A stretch of DNA of 60,478 nt from a virus: positions 1-60,478 of the IMG/VR virus record IMGVR_UViG_3300010354_000096. One strand, 5' to 3'. The notes beneath the pieces were generated by a model. It did not search any database. It saw only the letters and a program-made list of their open reading frames with translations, and had not been told where the DNA came from. Below are positions 17,505-28,900 of the stretch, piece by piece; position 1 is the first letter of the stretch, and every line of letters begins with the position of its first letter. The position numbers were made by a program, and so were the translations under genes.

Positions 17505-20500
17505 ATGTCAAATTTTAATTATACAAATATAGACTCAATACTTTCAGCAACGAATCCTATTCGTGGTACGCGGTTTAAATTAACTTCTATACGAAGAAAA
17601 TTAGTCGTGCCTGTTATTAGTGATCCAGAAGAACAATATTTTGGTAGGGAATCATCACTTGAATTACACGTATTTTTACCAAACACTACTTATGTTGATA
17701 ACTCTTCTTTGTATGATGTTCCATTTAAAATAGAGTCAAGAACTGAGCGTGTTACCATAGGTACTTCTACCGAAACAGTTACAAGAAAGTATGTTTTAAT
17801 CGATGTACATGACCATATTCAAAATTTATTACAGTTACCGCCGGATAATTATAAAATTGTTTATAACTTTTTTAGAAATCTTATCGGTGGTGCTACTGAT
17901 GAAAACGGAAGATTATTTATAGCAGAAATTTCACAAGATAGACGTGAATTAAAATTAGCACTTAAATATCCAGAAAATACTGCTGCGAAGACTTCATTAG
18001 AGCAATTTGTGTTGAGTTATTTAGGTTCAACACGGTATTTACCATCTGTTGTATTAAATTTTGGTGAAAATTTAATAGTTGATGTTATAAATGTTACAAA
18101 CGATGGAGATAACACATACTTTTATGTAAAATTATATGATGCACTCCCACCTGAAATTGATTTATATTATGAATGTTGGCTAGGAAGTCAGATTCTAAAA
18201 CCTTGGATAGATAATGTAGTAGTTAGAAGTCAAGAAGCAATTGATAAAATTCCTTATATCAAGGGACCAAATTTTGAAGTTGACTATGATTATTGGGTAA
18301 ATACCGAAACTGGATATAAGTCTTGGAATGATTTGTTGTCAACCAACGTACAAACCTCTCAAGAAATTCTAAATAGATATGTTAATGATACTGGTTCTAG
18401 TGTAAAATTAAATGTAGATTATAGAGACTTTGCCAACTTCGTATTTTATTCTTCAGCAGAAGATAGAAGTGCTAATTTCTTTTATAAACTTGGATTAATT
18501 GAAACATATAATACACAACTTTTACTATTGGATACCTATACTGGTTCCGTTAGTGCAAACGTTGTTAACGTTAAAAATTTACGAAATAAAGTAGAACAGG
18601 GTTTTGATGATTTTGAAAAATGGTTGTATTATGAAACAACTGCAAGTAATTTTTATACTAGTCAATCTGCTGCAACAATAACCCCTTATCCAAAATATCA
18701 AGTTGATCCAACTTCTAGCGATTATCATATTTTAACAAAAGAAGGTAAATATAAATTATATTCTGTTTTATCCGATACTGGTATTGATTGGTATAATGAC
18801 TTAGTTGACTCTGGACTTGAATATGATTTGAAAAATTATAATTCATTGCAAAAAGCAATACCAGAATACATATTAGATGATGGCCAGAGTGAGCAATTCA
18901 GAACATTTGTAAACATGATTGGTCAGCATTTTGACATTTTATATTTGTATACCGATCATATATTAAAGAAAAACACAAGAAAAGAAAATCCAAAAGATGG
19001 ACTTTCTCAAGATTTAGTTTATGAAACAACAAAAAATTTAGGTTGGACACTTTCAAGTGGAACTCAAACAAAGGATCTTTGGGAATACGCACTTGGATTG
19101 AGTGGAAGTGGTGAACCTATTTGGACAGGTAAAACAACAATAAATAAATACCTTTCAAAATCAGAAGAAAATAGAACAAAAGAAGTTTGGAGAAGGATAT
19201 TAAATACTCTTCCGTATGTATACAAAAGCAAAGGAACTTCAAGGAGTATAAAGGCTTTACTTTCTGCATATGGAATTCCTTCAACTATTCTTTCAATTCG
19301 TGAATATGGTGGACCAGATAATGCAGACTTTGGTGAAATTCCAAGAGCAGAATGGGATAAACAAACATATTATCTTGGGTTTTTAGGAAGTAAGCAACAA
19401 CCAAAAACAAATCAATATGTGCAAGTTCCTTGGGAAAAAGTAAACAACGCTAATAGTCAATGGCAGTATCCTGATACTTTAACTTTCCGTTGGAAAATGC
19501 ATAATGCAAAATACTATCCATACCATGATAATAAAGTTCAAACTATTTTACAAAAACAATCTGGCAGTAGATTAGATTGGTATGTAACAATTGCAAACGA
19601 TGGAACTGATTATGACAAAGGTAGTTTGACTTTCCACATGAGAGGTGAAGATGTTACTACAACTGGCGGTTGGTCAAAAATATCAGCAGGGTTTAATCAT
19701 ACAAGTGGTGTAAAATCAGATGGTACATTGTGGACATGGGGTCAAAACACTCATGGTCAATTAGGAGACAACACAGTTTCACATCGTTCTTCACCTGTTC
19801 AAGTTGGTTCTGATTATAACTGGTCATACGTTACTACTGGTGATTACTATACAATTGCTATTAAAACAGATGGAACTTTGTGGGCATGGGGACAAAATAC
19901 TTATGGTGAACTTGGACAAAGTGATACAGTTTCACGTTCATCGCCAGTACAAATTGGAACACTTGCAAACTGGTCAAAAGTTGATGGTGGTAATAACCAT
20001 GTTTTAGCAACAAAAACAGACGGTACACTATGGGCATGGGGTTTTAACGGAAATGGTGAATTAGGAAATAGTACAACAATTTCTCGTTCATCACCTGTAC
20101 AAATTGGAACTTTGTCTACTTGGTCTTCTGTGACTGCCGGTTCAAACCATGGATTTGCAATAAAGAATGATAATACGCTATGGGGTTGGGGTAGAGGTGC
20201 ATTTGGAGAATTAGGTGATAATACAACTAACAATTCTTCTTCACCAATACAAATAGGAACAAGTTTCTCAACAGTTTCAGCAGGTGGTTATTATACATTA
20301 GCAGTTAAAACTGATGGTACACTATGGGGATGGGGTTATAATAACAAATACCAACTTGGACTTGCAAACACAACAACATATTCATCACCTGTTCAAATTG
20401 GTACTGGATATGCTTCTGTATCCGCTGGTCCAGATTCTGGTGGGTTGAATTATGCAACTTCATTAGCAGTTAAAACAAATGGTACTTTATGGGGTTGGGG

Positions 20501-22607
20501 TAACAATTCTGATGGACAAGTAGGTACTGATATTAATGTTGGTTCATCAGTAACTTCACCTGTTCAAGTTGGTACTGATACAGATTGGAGTATAACCGCT
20601 GCTGGCATAGCTCATGGAGTTGCATTAAAAACAAATACTACACTTTGGAGTTGGGGTAATAATGGTAATGGACAAGTTGGTGATAATACTACTATAAATC
20701 GTTCTTCACCTGTTCAAATTGGTTCATTAATAACTACAACAGTAGAATCTTATAAATCTGCTTCAATTTCAGACCAATACCTTTATGATGATGTTCCGCT
20801 AAATATTATGTTACAAAGAAGAGTATCAACTGATTTAACTTCTTCAAATCAAACATATGATTTTATTCTTAAAACTGGAAAATACGGTAAAATAGTAATA
20901 GAACAATCAGCAAGTATTGTTATAAGTGGAAGTGTGAGTGGTAGTTACAACAGAGCATGGTCTGATAATGGACAATTATATATTGGTTCTGGTTCAAATC
21001 CACAAACAAGTAATATACTTTCTGGTTCTATTTTTGAATTAAGATATTGGTCAACCATATTAAACACTTCTTCTTTTGATAATCATGTGTTAGCACCGAG
21101 GGCGTATAATTCTAATAACCCAACTGGTTCTTTCTATGATTTACAAGGACAATGGCAATTTTGGAAAAAGTTTGATTCTGCTGCTACTACCAGTTTTATA
21201 AGTAGTCATCCAGATCAAACAAAGAAAACATTTTATTCTTCTTCCAAAACAGCGTATCTGAATCAATTTAATAGTTCATCATTTGATTCTTCCCTTGAAA
21301 CGTATAATATGGAAGTTGCTACAATAGCAAATAATACACCATTTACTGAAAAAGTTAGAATAGATTCTGCTTCATTACAAGATACTTTACAGTTTGAAAA
21401 GTCGGTTACTGTAACTGAGTTTGATAAGTATTCAATTGACTCAAGTAAATTAATGGTTGCGTTTTCTCCACAGCATATAATAAATGAAGATATTTATGAA
21501 TCGATAGGTTATACTGCTTTGGATGATTATTTTGGTGGTTATGATTCTGTTAATTTAGAAGAATATCCAGACTTAAAGTTTCTAGCAAAAGAATATTGGA
21601 AAAAATATTCAAATAAAAATGATTTTACAGCGTATATCGATTTAATAGCAAAATTTGATTTTAGTATATTTGACCAAATACGTCAAGTTTTACCATTACG
21701 TGTAAATGAAATTTTAGGATTAGTAGTTGAGCCAAATATTTTAGAAAGATCTAAAGTAAGAACAACAAGAGATTTCGCAGCAGAAAAATCAGATAGTGTA
21801 GAAACAAATGATATTTCAACATTAGGTTCACCTGCATTAAAATTAAATAAAGTTAAATCAACTGTTACTATTGGGTTTGATGAAAATTATGATAGTGAAT
21901 TTTTAGAATACGGTGGTGAATTTGAAATTGGAAACACATTTGAAACGGAACTACATGATATTGAGGGTGAAAAGAATTTTAATTATTTAACTACTTCTAA
22001 TTTAAGTAAAACGAGTGGGAGTGTATTTATACCTAAAAAAACTTTTACGAATGAGCATAACAAATTAAAAACCTTTTTAACTGGTTCTAAAATAAAATCA
22101 TTCGTTGCTAATGTAAAAGGAGTTGATGCTAATGTTAATCTTAAACCAACAGTTTCAACAAAAGCGGTAGATGGGAAAACTACATTCTGGTATACACCTG
22201 ACATAGTTGGTACAATTTCAACAATACCAATTCCATCTGAGTACGTTAATACCACAACAACAATTACACCAAATGAAACTGAGCAAACTACAGGAACATT
22301 TGATCAAATTAATACTCCAATTAAAATTGGTGGACATTATCAAACACCTGAGCCAGTTTATTCTACCATGGAAGAGTATATAAACAATCAACCGAGTTCT
22401 TATATTTTTGTTGATACTGATTATGTTAATCCAGATGATTTAAGAACCGCTCAACAAAATTATATGTTTGCCGGTTGTAAACTTGAAGGTAATAGTGGCG
22501 AAGGAGTTAATGATGTAGCTTATCCAGCGGTAACACCAGATGGTGGTGCAATAGTTGAAGTGCTTTCAACTGACATTCTTGAAGATGTTCCGTTCATTAT
22601 AGAATAA
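17505..22607 (+). CDS. Large baseplate/tail protein carrying an inserted RCC1 propeller
   Basis: 1700 residues. The N-terminal 200 residues are beta-rich. The segment about 500-620 includes RRILNTLPYVYKSKGTSRS and IKALLSAYGIPSTI, resembling the conserved helix of P2 gpI-like tail proteins. From about 640 a lectin-like (LamG/concanavalin-type) domain begins (TLTFRWKMHN; LDWYVTIANDGTDYDKGSLT). It is interrupted after FHMRGED by seven RCC1 repeats (residues about 723-1078) and resumes with SDQYLYDDVPLNIMLQRRVS, then GQLYIGSGSN and FELRYWSTILNTSS. The last 500 residues hold helical and beta segments. By position and size it may occupy the place of gp7 or a similar wedge protein, but direct homology is not evident to me. 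Confidence 0.6.
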   Translation: MSNFNYTNIDSILSATNPIRGTRFKLTSIRRKLVVPVISDPEEQYFGRESSLELHVFLPNTTYVDNSSLYDVPFKIESRTERVTIGTSTETVTRKYVLIDVHDHIQNLLQLPPDNYKIVYNFFRNLIGGATDENGRLFIAEISQDRRELKLALKYPENTAAKTSLEQFVLSYLGSTRYLPSVVLNFGENLIVDVINVTNDGDNTYFYVKLYDALPPEIDLYYECWLGSQILKPWIDNVVVRSQEAIDKIPYIKGPNFEVDYDYWVNTETGYKSWNDLLSTNVQTSQEILNRYVNDTGSSVKLNVDYRDFANFVFYSSAEDRSANFFYKLGLIETYNTQLLLLDTYTGSVSANVVNVKNLRNKVEQGFDDFEKWLYYETTASNFYTSQSAATITPYPKYQVDPTSSDYHILTKEGKYKLYSVLSDTGIDWYNDLVDSGLEYDLKNYNSLQKAIPEYILDDGQSEQFRTFVNMIGQHFDILYLYTDHILKKNTRKENPKDGLSQDLVYETTKNLGWTLSSGTQTKDLWEYALGLSGSGEPIWTGKTTINKYLSKSEENRTKEVWRRILNTLPYVYKSKGTSRSIKALLSAYGIPSTILSIREYGGPDNADFGEIPRAEWDKQTYYLGFLGSKQQPKTNQYVQVPWEKVNNANSQWQYPDTLTFRWKMHNAKYYPYHDNKVQTILQKQSGSRLDWYVTIANDGTDYDKGSLTFHMRGEDVTTTGGWSKISAGFNHTSGVKSDGTLWTWGQNTHGQLGDNTVSHRSSPVQVGSDYNWSYVTTGDYYTIAIKTDGTLWAWGQNTYGELGQSDTVSRSSPVQIGTLANWSKVDGGNNHVLATKTDGTLWAWGFNGNGELGNSTTISRSSPVQIGTLSTWSSVTAGSNHGFAIKNDNTLWGWGRGAFGELGDNTTNNSSSPIQIGTSFSTVSAGGYYTLAVKTDGTLWGWGYNNKYQLGLANTTTYSSPVQIGTGYASVSAGPDSGGLNYATSLAVKTNGTLWGWGNNSDGQVGTDINVGSSVTSPVQVGTDTDWSITAAGIAHGVALKTNTTLWSWGNNGNGQVGDNTTINRSSPVQIGSLITTTVESYKSASISDQYLYDDVPLNIMLQRRVSTDLTSSNQTYDFILKTGKYGKIVIEQSASIVISGSVSGSYNRAWSDNGQLYIGSGSNPQTSNILSGSIFELRYWSTILNTSSFDNHVLAPRAYNSNNPTGSFYDLQGQWQFWKKFDSAATTSFISSHPDQTKKTFYSSSKTAYLNQFNSSSFDSSLETYNMEVATIANNTPFTEKVRIDSASLQDTLQFEKSVTVTEFDKYSIDSSKLMVAFSPQHIINEDIYESIGYTALDDYFGGYDSVNLEEYPDLKFLAKEYWKKYSNKNDFTAYIDLIAKFDFSIFDQIRQVLPLRVNEILGLVVEPNILERSKVRTTRDFAAEKSDSVETNDISTLGSPALKLNKVKSTVTIGFDENYDSEFLEYGGEFEIGNTFETELHDIEGEKNFNYLTTSNLSKTSGSVFIPKKTFTNEHNKLKTFLTGSKIKSFVANVKGVDANVNLKPTVSTKAVDGKTTFWYTPDIVGTISTIPIPSEYVNTTTTITPNETEQTTGTFDQINTPIKIGGHYQTPEPVYSTMEEYINNQPSSYIFVDTDYVNPDDLRTAQQNYMFAGCKLEGNSGEGVNDVAYPAVTPDGGAIVEVLSTDILEDVPFIIE
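19671..20738 (+). repeat. Seven RCC1 repeats inside the baseplate/tail gene
   Basis: Seven consecutive units of about 50 residues, each W-S-x-V-x-x-G ... KTDGTLWxWGxNxxGxLG ... SSPVQIG. Seven is the number of blades in an RCC1 beta-propeller, so this is one complete propeller. The units closely match those of the giant protein at 47597. Confidence 0.92.
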
Positions 22608-22647
22608 ATAAATAATAAAAAAAATATTGAAAATACTATTGTTTTTC

Positions 22648-22657
22648 ATATTTATAT
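22648..22657 (+). promoter_or_regulatory. Candidate late-promoter box
   Basis: Exact ATATTTATAT in the 128-base gap, 78 bases before ATG 22736. It is the longest leader among the boxes and includes a small hairpin. Confidence 0.5.
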
Positions 22658-22667
22658 AAAAAAACAT

Positions 22668-22685
22668 ACCCATCGTTTCGTGGGT
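22668..22685 (+). other. Leader hairpin upstream of a tail gene
   Basis: ACCCA-T-CG-TTT-CG-TGGGT folds into a seven-pair stem with one bulged T and a three-base loop. It lies just downstream of the candidate late box and 50 bases before the ATG at 22736. There is no T-run, so a leader stabiliser is likelier than a terminator. Confidence 0.35.
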
Positions 22686-22735
22686 TACATTGATTTGTCA
22701 TATTGAGAATATAATTATATAAAAAGGAGTATGGT

Positions 22736-23500
22736 ATGGGTTATTTAAGTAATAATGGTACAGTAACCGTTGACGCAATTCTTACTAAAAAAGGAAGAGA
22801 ACTTTTAGCAAAAGGTGATGGTAAGTTTAGAATCACACAATTTGCTCTTGCAGATGATGAAATTGATTATGATTTATGGAATCCGAATCATGGGGGTGGT
22901 TCAGCATATTACGGAGTTGTTATTGAAAATACGCCAATTACAGAAGCAGTTCCTGATGAAACTCAATCAATGAAATATAAATTAATTTCTTTACCAAAAG
23001 GAACAATCTCAATTCCGTTTTTACAAACAGATGTGGGTACTACTTCATTTTCATTTAATAACGCAAATGGAGAAACTATCGCTGGTGGTGGTGCTAACTT
23101 AGGTTATAAAGAAGTTAAAATATTAACACAACAATATACTGGTATACCTGGTGAATACACCCCACCTGGTGAACAAACATACACGGTTACTATATTAGAC
23201 ACAACATATATGGATCTTTGGGTTTCTGCTCCTGCAAATGTTGTAGCATCTACAATGTCTGGTAATTCTAAAACTATATCACGAGTTCCAGAAACAAGTT
23301 TAGGTGGTAGCAATGGTTTAAATATTTTTGTTTATGGAAAAGATAAACTTGGTACTGGTACAAAAAGTACAAAAGTTATTGTTACAAATGAACAATTTGG
23401 TTCAAGACTTGTTTTGAATTTTACATATTCATGGACTAGTAAAAACGATAATAGTAGAAATTTATCTGCTTTACAGACAGCAGGTAATTATAAGGCATAA
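22736..23500 (+). CDS. Virion protein of the LTKKGRELLAKGDG type
   Basis: 254 residues, ATG preceded by AAGGAG with close spacing. The N-terminus GTVTVDAILTKKGRELLAKG, then KFRITQFALADDEIDYDLW, is a block I recall from conserved structural proteins of large T4-like phages, with no assigned function. The remainder is beta-rich, with Gly and Pro, including an Ig-like stretch at about 140-240 (QTYTVTILDTTYMDLWVSAP). Its own candidate promoter and strong ribosome-binding site suggest high expression, as for an abundant tail or baseplate component. Confidence 0.6.
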   Translation: MGYLSNNGTVTVDAILTKKGRELLAKGDGKFRITQFALADDEIDYDLWNPNHGGGSAYYGVVIENTPITEAVPDETQSMKYKLISLPKGTISIPFLQTDVGTTSFSFNNANGETIAGGGANLGYKEVKILTQQYTGIPGEYTPPGEQTYTVTILDTTYMDLWVSAPANVVASTMSGNSKTISRVPETSLGGSNGLNIFVYGKDKLGTGTKSTKVIVTNEQFGSRLVLNFTYSWTSKNDNSRNLSALQTAGNYKA

Positions 23501-23539
23501 ATGGTTTTTAAAATAAAAAAAAGATAGGAAATTAAAGAT

Positions 23540-24805
23540 ATGGCGCAAATATTTTTCCCAATAACAACTATATCAGATCCATCCAATAATTATGGTTCTA
23601 CGGTTTATACAAATACACCAACACGGCCACTTTGGGGTTCTAATATTGGGTTTACATTAAACAATTTTTATACAAGTTCTTTACAAACAGCAACTTCTAA
23701 ACAATATTATTATGAGGTATGGGCATCCGCCTCGTTAACTTGTAATGATGAAAGAATGTTTGCAGTAGCATATGGAAATATAAGTGGATCTGGTTCATCA
23801 TACGATGCAGATGATACTTCATTGACTGGTGATACACCAACACGTGCTATATATAATCAGTACAGATTGCTTTGTTTGGATGGTGATGAAAATGGTTTAT
23901 TGTTATCTAGTTCAATTGCAGATATAACTGCATTTGCAGAATCAGGTGTGGTTGGTGGTTCGATCGTACCACTTAAACATTTTTATGCACTTTCAATTAA
24001 TCGTGATAGATTTGGTGATAAATTAGATCCAGGTAATTTCCAATTAAATATTGCAGAATTGAATGGTGCTAATTTTGAAATGCAATATCATACTGGAAGT
24101 AATGTTACTGTAAAATCTGGTGGTAAAGTAATTAAGTTAATTGATGATTCTGGTGATATTAGTAATAACGCATTAGAATATAATGAACTTATTGATGATC
24201 CAAAGGCATTATCAAAACCAAGAGCACTTGTAAGTGGAAGTCTTTCAAACGGAATTTATAATAATGGTTCTGTGGATACCGCTTTTAATGGTAGAGAAAT
24301 TTATGGAATGGTATATCCAAGTTTGGGTGTAGTATTATTGTCTGCTGATAAATTAAATTTGTCTGCTTCATTCAACAGTTTTACAGCAAGTAACGCTAAT
24401 GGTGATAATGCGTATAAGTTATTTACAGCAATTTCTGGTGCTTATGCAACTCATACCTACGGTTTCCAAGCTAGGTCAATTGATATAAAAAAATCTCAAC
24501 AATATTATGTTAGTGTAATGCCAACCCAAGAAGGGTTTGGAACATCAAATCCAACATGGGTATTACCACCTGATAGTGAAGACCCATATGTACCGGGTGG
24601 AACTGTTACTGGCTTAATAAAATATTCTGATATGCGATGGAAAGGTGATCCTAATACTGGTACACCTGGACAAACCGTTGTTTACGTAACTTCTATTGGT
24701 TTATATGATGATAATAAAAATTTATTAGCGGTTGCTAAACTAAATGAACCAATAAAACATGAGAATAACGATATGTTATCTGTTACAGTTAAATTGGAGT
24801 ATTAA
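23540..24805 (+). CDS. Virion structural protein, paralogue 1 of 5
   Basis: 421 residues, beta-rich. It shares with four following genes an N-terminal block (RMFAVAYGNISGSGSSYDA, then TRAIYNQYRLLCLDG), a middle block (GMVYPSLGVVLLSADKLNLS; AYKLFTAISGAY) and the C-terminal block TSIGLYDDNKNLLAVAKLNE. The C-terminal block occurs in structural proteins of large T4-like phages. Its place after the baseplate genes suggests a baseplate-rim or fibre-socket component. ATG at 23540 follows an A-rich leader. Confidence 0.65.
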   Translation: MAQIFFPITTISDPSNNYGSTVYTNTPTRPLWGSNIGFTLNNFYTSSLQTATSKQYYYEVWASASLTCNDERMFAVAYGNISGSGSSYDADDTSLTGDTPTRAIYNQYRLLCLDGDENGLLLSSSIADITAFAESGVVGGSIVPLKHFYALSINRDRFGDKLDPGNFQLNIAELNGANFEMQYHTGSNVTVKSGGKVIKLIDDSGDISNNALEYNELIDDPKALSKPRALVSGSLSNGIYNNGSVDTAFNGREIYGMVYPSLGVVLLSADKLNLSASFNSFTASNANGDNAYKLFTAISGAYATHTYGFQARSIDIKKSQQYYVSVMPTQEGFGTSNPTWVLPPDSEDPYVPGGTVTGLIKYSDMRWKGDPNTGTPGQTVVYVTSIGLYDDNKNLLAVAKLNEPIKHENNDMLSVTVKLEY

Positions 24806-24807
24806 TA

Positions 24808-25932
24808 ATGGCTATACTTCCAACAAACATGATTATGTCTAGTTTAGATAGAACTACAACTACTGGAAATAGCGGTTTTAATGGTGGATTGAGTTTCAAG
24901 ACTTTTGATGCTTCTGCAATTAATAATTATCAAAGACAAGTTGTAACAGCACCTCTTTGGTCAGGTGGACAAGCAAGTTTACGTAATATATACACGAGTT
25001 CTGCACAGTCTGTAAATGAGAAAAGATATTATTATGATGTTTATAATAGTCAATCAAATGTACAAGGTGCTGCGGTTCAATTCTCTGTTGCGTATGGTGA
25101 TTTGAATGGAAGTGGCTCATCCACTGGTTCAACTGGTACAAATGTATACGATTACCCAACAAAAGCAATATATTCACAATATCGTCAATTGTTGTTAGAA
25201 CCAAACGTTCCACTATTTACATTTGAAAACGGTGAAACATCAGAATATGTTTATGTTATTAATGTTAACCGTAGTAGATACAAGGACAGAATAGATACTA
25301 ATACATGGCAACTTTCTTTGGCAGAATTAAACACTACTGGTGCGGTTTCTTCTTCAAATAAAATTGTTACACTCATAGACGATGCAACTGCTTCAACTAC
25401 AGAGTTAGCAACACAAGGTGGTCGAGTATTTAATATACGAAGTGGAAGTCTTTTAAACGGAATTTATACAGCAGATACAACACCATGGGGATTGTTTTAT
25501 CCAGATAACGGTATAATAGTTTTGAATGGTAAAGCATTAGACACTTCTGCTTCTTTTGCAACTCATAGAAGTCCTGCAACTGCTAGTGGTGATGATTCGG
25601 CTAAAAAATTATTTACGGCAATTAGTGGAGCAATGACGATTAGTTCAACAACTGGTTCATTCACCGCTAAAACAAGTGAAATGTATGCAAGTACATATTA
25701 TTTCGCAAGACTTAATAATGATGAATTTAACTATACAAGTAATCCAAGTTTTTATTCTGGTAGTACAAATATAGTTAAATGGGCAGGAATGTACGATAAC
25801 CCAAGAACGTATGTAACATCTATTGGTTTATATAATGATAATTTTGAATTATTAGCGGTAGCTAAATTAAATCAACCAATAGCAAAAACATTCGATAAAG
25901 AAGTTTCAATAAAAATAAAATTAGATTTCTAA
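24808..25932 (+). CDS. Virion structural protein, paralogue 2 of 5
   Basis: 374 residues, starting two bases after the previous stop. It has the same fold blocks as paralogue 1: VQFSVAYGDLNGSGSSTGS, TKAIYSQYRQLLLEP, GLFYPDNGIIVLNGKALDT, KKLFTAISGA and the C-terminal TSIGLYNDNFELLAVAKLNQ. The first 40 residues differ from the paralogues, so attachment partners may vary while the core is kept. Confidence 0.65.
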   Translation: MAILPTNMIMSSLDRTTTTGNSGFNGGLSFKTFDASAINNYQRQVVTAPLWSGGQASLRNIYTSSAQSVNEKRYYYDVYNSQSNVQGAAVQFSVAYGDLNGSGSSTGSTGTNVYDYPTKAIYSQYRQLLLEPNVPLFTFENGETSEYVYVINVNRSRYKDRIDTNTWQLSLAELNTTGAVSSSNKIVTLIDDATASTTELATQGGRVFNIRSGSLLNGIYTADTTPWGLFYPDNGIIVLNGKALDTSASFATHRSPATASGDDSAKKLFTAISGAMTISSTTGSFTAKTSEMYASTYYFARLNNDEFNYTSNPSFYSGSTNIVKWAGMYDNPRTYVTSIGLYNDNFELLAVAKLNQPIAKTFDKEVSIKIKLDF

Positions 25933-25939
25933 GGTAAAC

Positions 25940-28900
25940 ATGGATCAATACTACTTCCCCAATGAAATAGAGCAGATACGAGCTGCGTATCTGGCATTTT
26001 TACAAAAAGATTATTTACTGTTATATAGCGCAATTGATGCACTTAACTTAGCATCGAATGATATTCGTGCTAGATATGCTAACCAACAGACTGAACCATA
26101 TCAACGTCCAGTTACTATTTGGAATAATTTAATAAGTCTTTTTACCATTTACGCTGATTATTTAACAGCATCAAACGGTGGAACAAGTATATCTTTCTAT
26201 GATTGGTCTGATATAGAATATGCGGATTATGGTGGTATTAAACCTTCTTCAAGAGTAGAGAAAATATACACTACATTAGAAGGCTCACAAGGATTCGCAT
26301 CAGATAAGTACGGACAATTATGGTCTATGTATTTTGGACCTGGTCCATTAGGAGCTTCTTCTATAAAAGATTATATGAAAATTCCAGTTCAACAATCTGG
26401 TACTGGTACTTCATCTGGTCAAGGATTGAGTGGTGGTACTCCAGTTACTAATACAGGTGCTACTCCATGTCTACCTACTGATTGGCATTGGCAATTCAGA
26501 CCAAAGATAGTTGCACTTCCAGAACCAGAATTAATTAATGGATTTGTTCCAGTTGGAAATAAAATAGCTTTAGAATATACATTGTATAAATGTTGTCCAA
26601 AGTTTAGTGCAAATGAATATCCAGTTAAGTTGCAAGGTGCAACCGATCAATTTGTTGTTAGAATACCAGCAAGGTTACTTGCAAACGCAGAACCATGTTC
26701 AGATAAAGACCCAAATCCTGGTAAAATAACATATAAGAGATACTTTGATATTAGAGATATTGTAGAAAAGTTATATACTTCTTTAGATATAATTCACAAT
26801 GATGGTACTAATCCGCCATTTCTTTTATTACAATATATGCTTGGAAATACAAACATATATCCAGCTAGTGTTGATTTGTGTAAGACAGCAACTTACACCA
26901 CAGGAAAAAATTATAAAATACCGTTTGGTGATTTTGGGAATGGTACTATTAAATATTTGACTTGGGGAAGCAGTGTACGTAGTATGCAAGATTACTATCC
27001 TGGTTATTTAAGTAAAGATTTTACAGATGTTATAAATGTTGCAACTCAAGTTATAGACAATCCTAACAATATTATATTAGAAAGATTTTTGTCTGATGCA
27101 GGATTTGGATCAGTTAACTTATTGAACAGTACAACATTAACAGACCCATCGGTATCTGTTATAAAAACATTCAATGAATCAGTAGGTGGTGGTACATTAT
27201 TAATATCCGCTCAACCGCAAGGTTACGCAGAAAAATGTGCTGATGTTACTATAACACCTCCAAAAGATCCAGTTGGAAGTGTTACTGTGGATTCTTGTCT
27301 TTCTCCATATAATTCAGCAAATAAATTCCAATGGTCATTGGAATTAGAAGACACACCTGTTTTTCAAGACATATACGATTTTAGAAATGATTATGATGAT
27401 AATACTAAATTATTCAGAGATTTAGAATTATTATACCCAACTACTCTTGCTGATAATGCAGCGGTTGTTATACGCAATAGAGGACGTTTCATTTTTGAAG
27501 ATAACATAAATATTCAAAAAACATCGATGAACAAAGTGGAAAGAAAATCCATTTCAAGTAATCCATGTTATACCGCAACTGCAGAAACGTTTAGATTAGA
27601 AATAAAAAGAAAAAGAAAAAGATATATTAAAGTAAAATGTGGTGCAGCGGAAACAACTGGAACAAATGGTTCACTTGGTATAAATGTTGTATACTTCGCT
27701 GAAAACGCAATGAGTGATCCAAAGTTTGCACCACCAACTATTACAACTGATATAGATGATTATTTGCGTGCAAACAATTTTACCTCTAAAGATTCTCTCG
27801 GTGGTGACAGCGGTCAAATTACTCGTGGTAAACTTGCAACATATTTAGCAGTTCAGAAATACGGAAAAAATAATGTATATAAAGAAGATTCTGGACCAAA
27901 AGCAGGTCAATTATACATTTTTGAAGAAGGTTATTATCCGTTATATAGTAGCGATAGAACAAGAGATTTTGTTTCTGAAATATCAGATGTTAATACAATA
28001 GAATTTACTAAAAATAATACTGGATGTATTCCAGACGATTATTGTATTGATAAAGGCTGGGTGCCAGATCCAACTGATTTGTGTGGTTGCGTTGAAGTAA
28101 ATGTTCAAGAATGTTATGATGTTTATCCTGCACTTGAATATTTAGACGCTAATAGAATTAAAAGAACAATACCTGAGAGATTAATATTAAAAGTATTTCC
28201 GTTTAATATTGATTATCCGTTCTTAACAAAAGGACAACGAGTAGTTAGTACAAGAAGAGCTAGTTCTGCAATATGTAATCCAAGTATTGCTAAATTATAT
28301 CATCCATTACTTTATGGTGGTGATATTCTACCTGGTGTATCTAAGAATCAAGTGTACGGTATATTCAATGGTTCTTCTTCTCTTGATTGCTATTATACAA
28401 GTTCAACTCAAACTACAGCGTCAAAACAAATATATTATGATGTACTTGGATGTAATACCTGTGATGTAACTCCTTTTTATGCAGTAGCATACGGACATTA
28501 TGAAGGTTCTGGTTCTATAGGATATAATTACGATTATAGTGACAGTTCTGCCAAAGCAATATACTCACAGTTTAGATTGTTAGGAATGGAAGCAACACAA
28601 TCAAGATTTATGTTCTTAGATTCTGGATCAGCAAATACTCCAAAAGATATTTATGTTATAAACTATTATAGAAATGGACTTTCACATAAATTAGATTTAG
28701 GTAATTTTGAAATAAACTTAGCTGAATTGAACGGTACTGCGTATCCAAACAATTATTATACAGGTAGTAATGTTCAAGTAAGTTCTTCTAATAAAGTTTT
28801 ATCACTCATTGATAATTCTGGTGATGGAGATGATAATAGATTTTGTACAGAAGACCCAACAGATTATTACGATATTGTTAGTGGAAGCCTTACAAAAGGA

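Noticed and set aside
22668-22685. Intrinsic terminator after the 1700-residue gene
   Set aside because: The stem is short and no T-run follows; it lies downstream of a candidate promoter and so would be in a leader.
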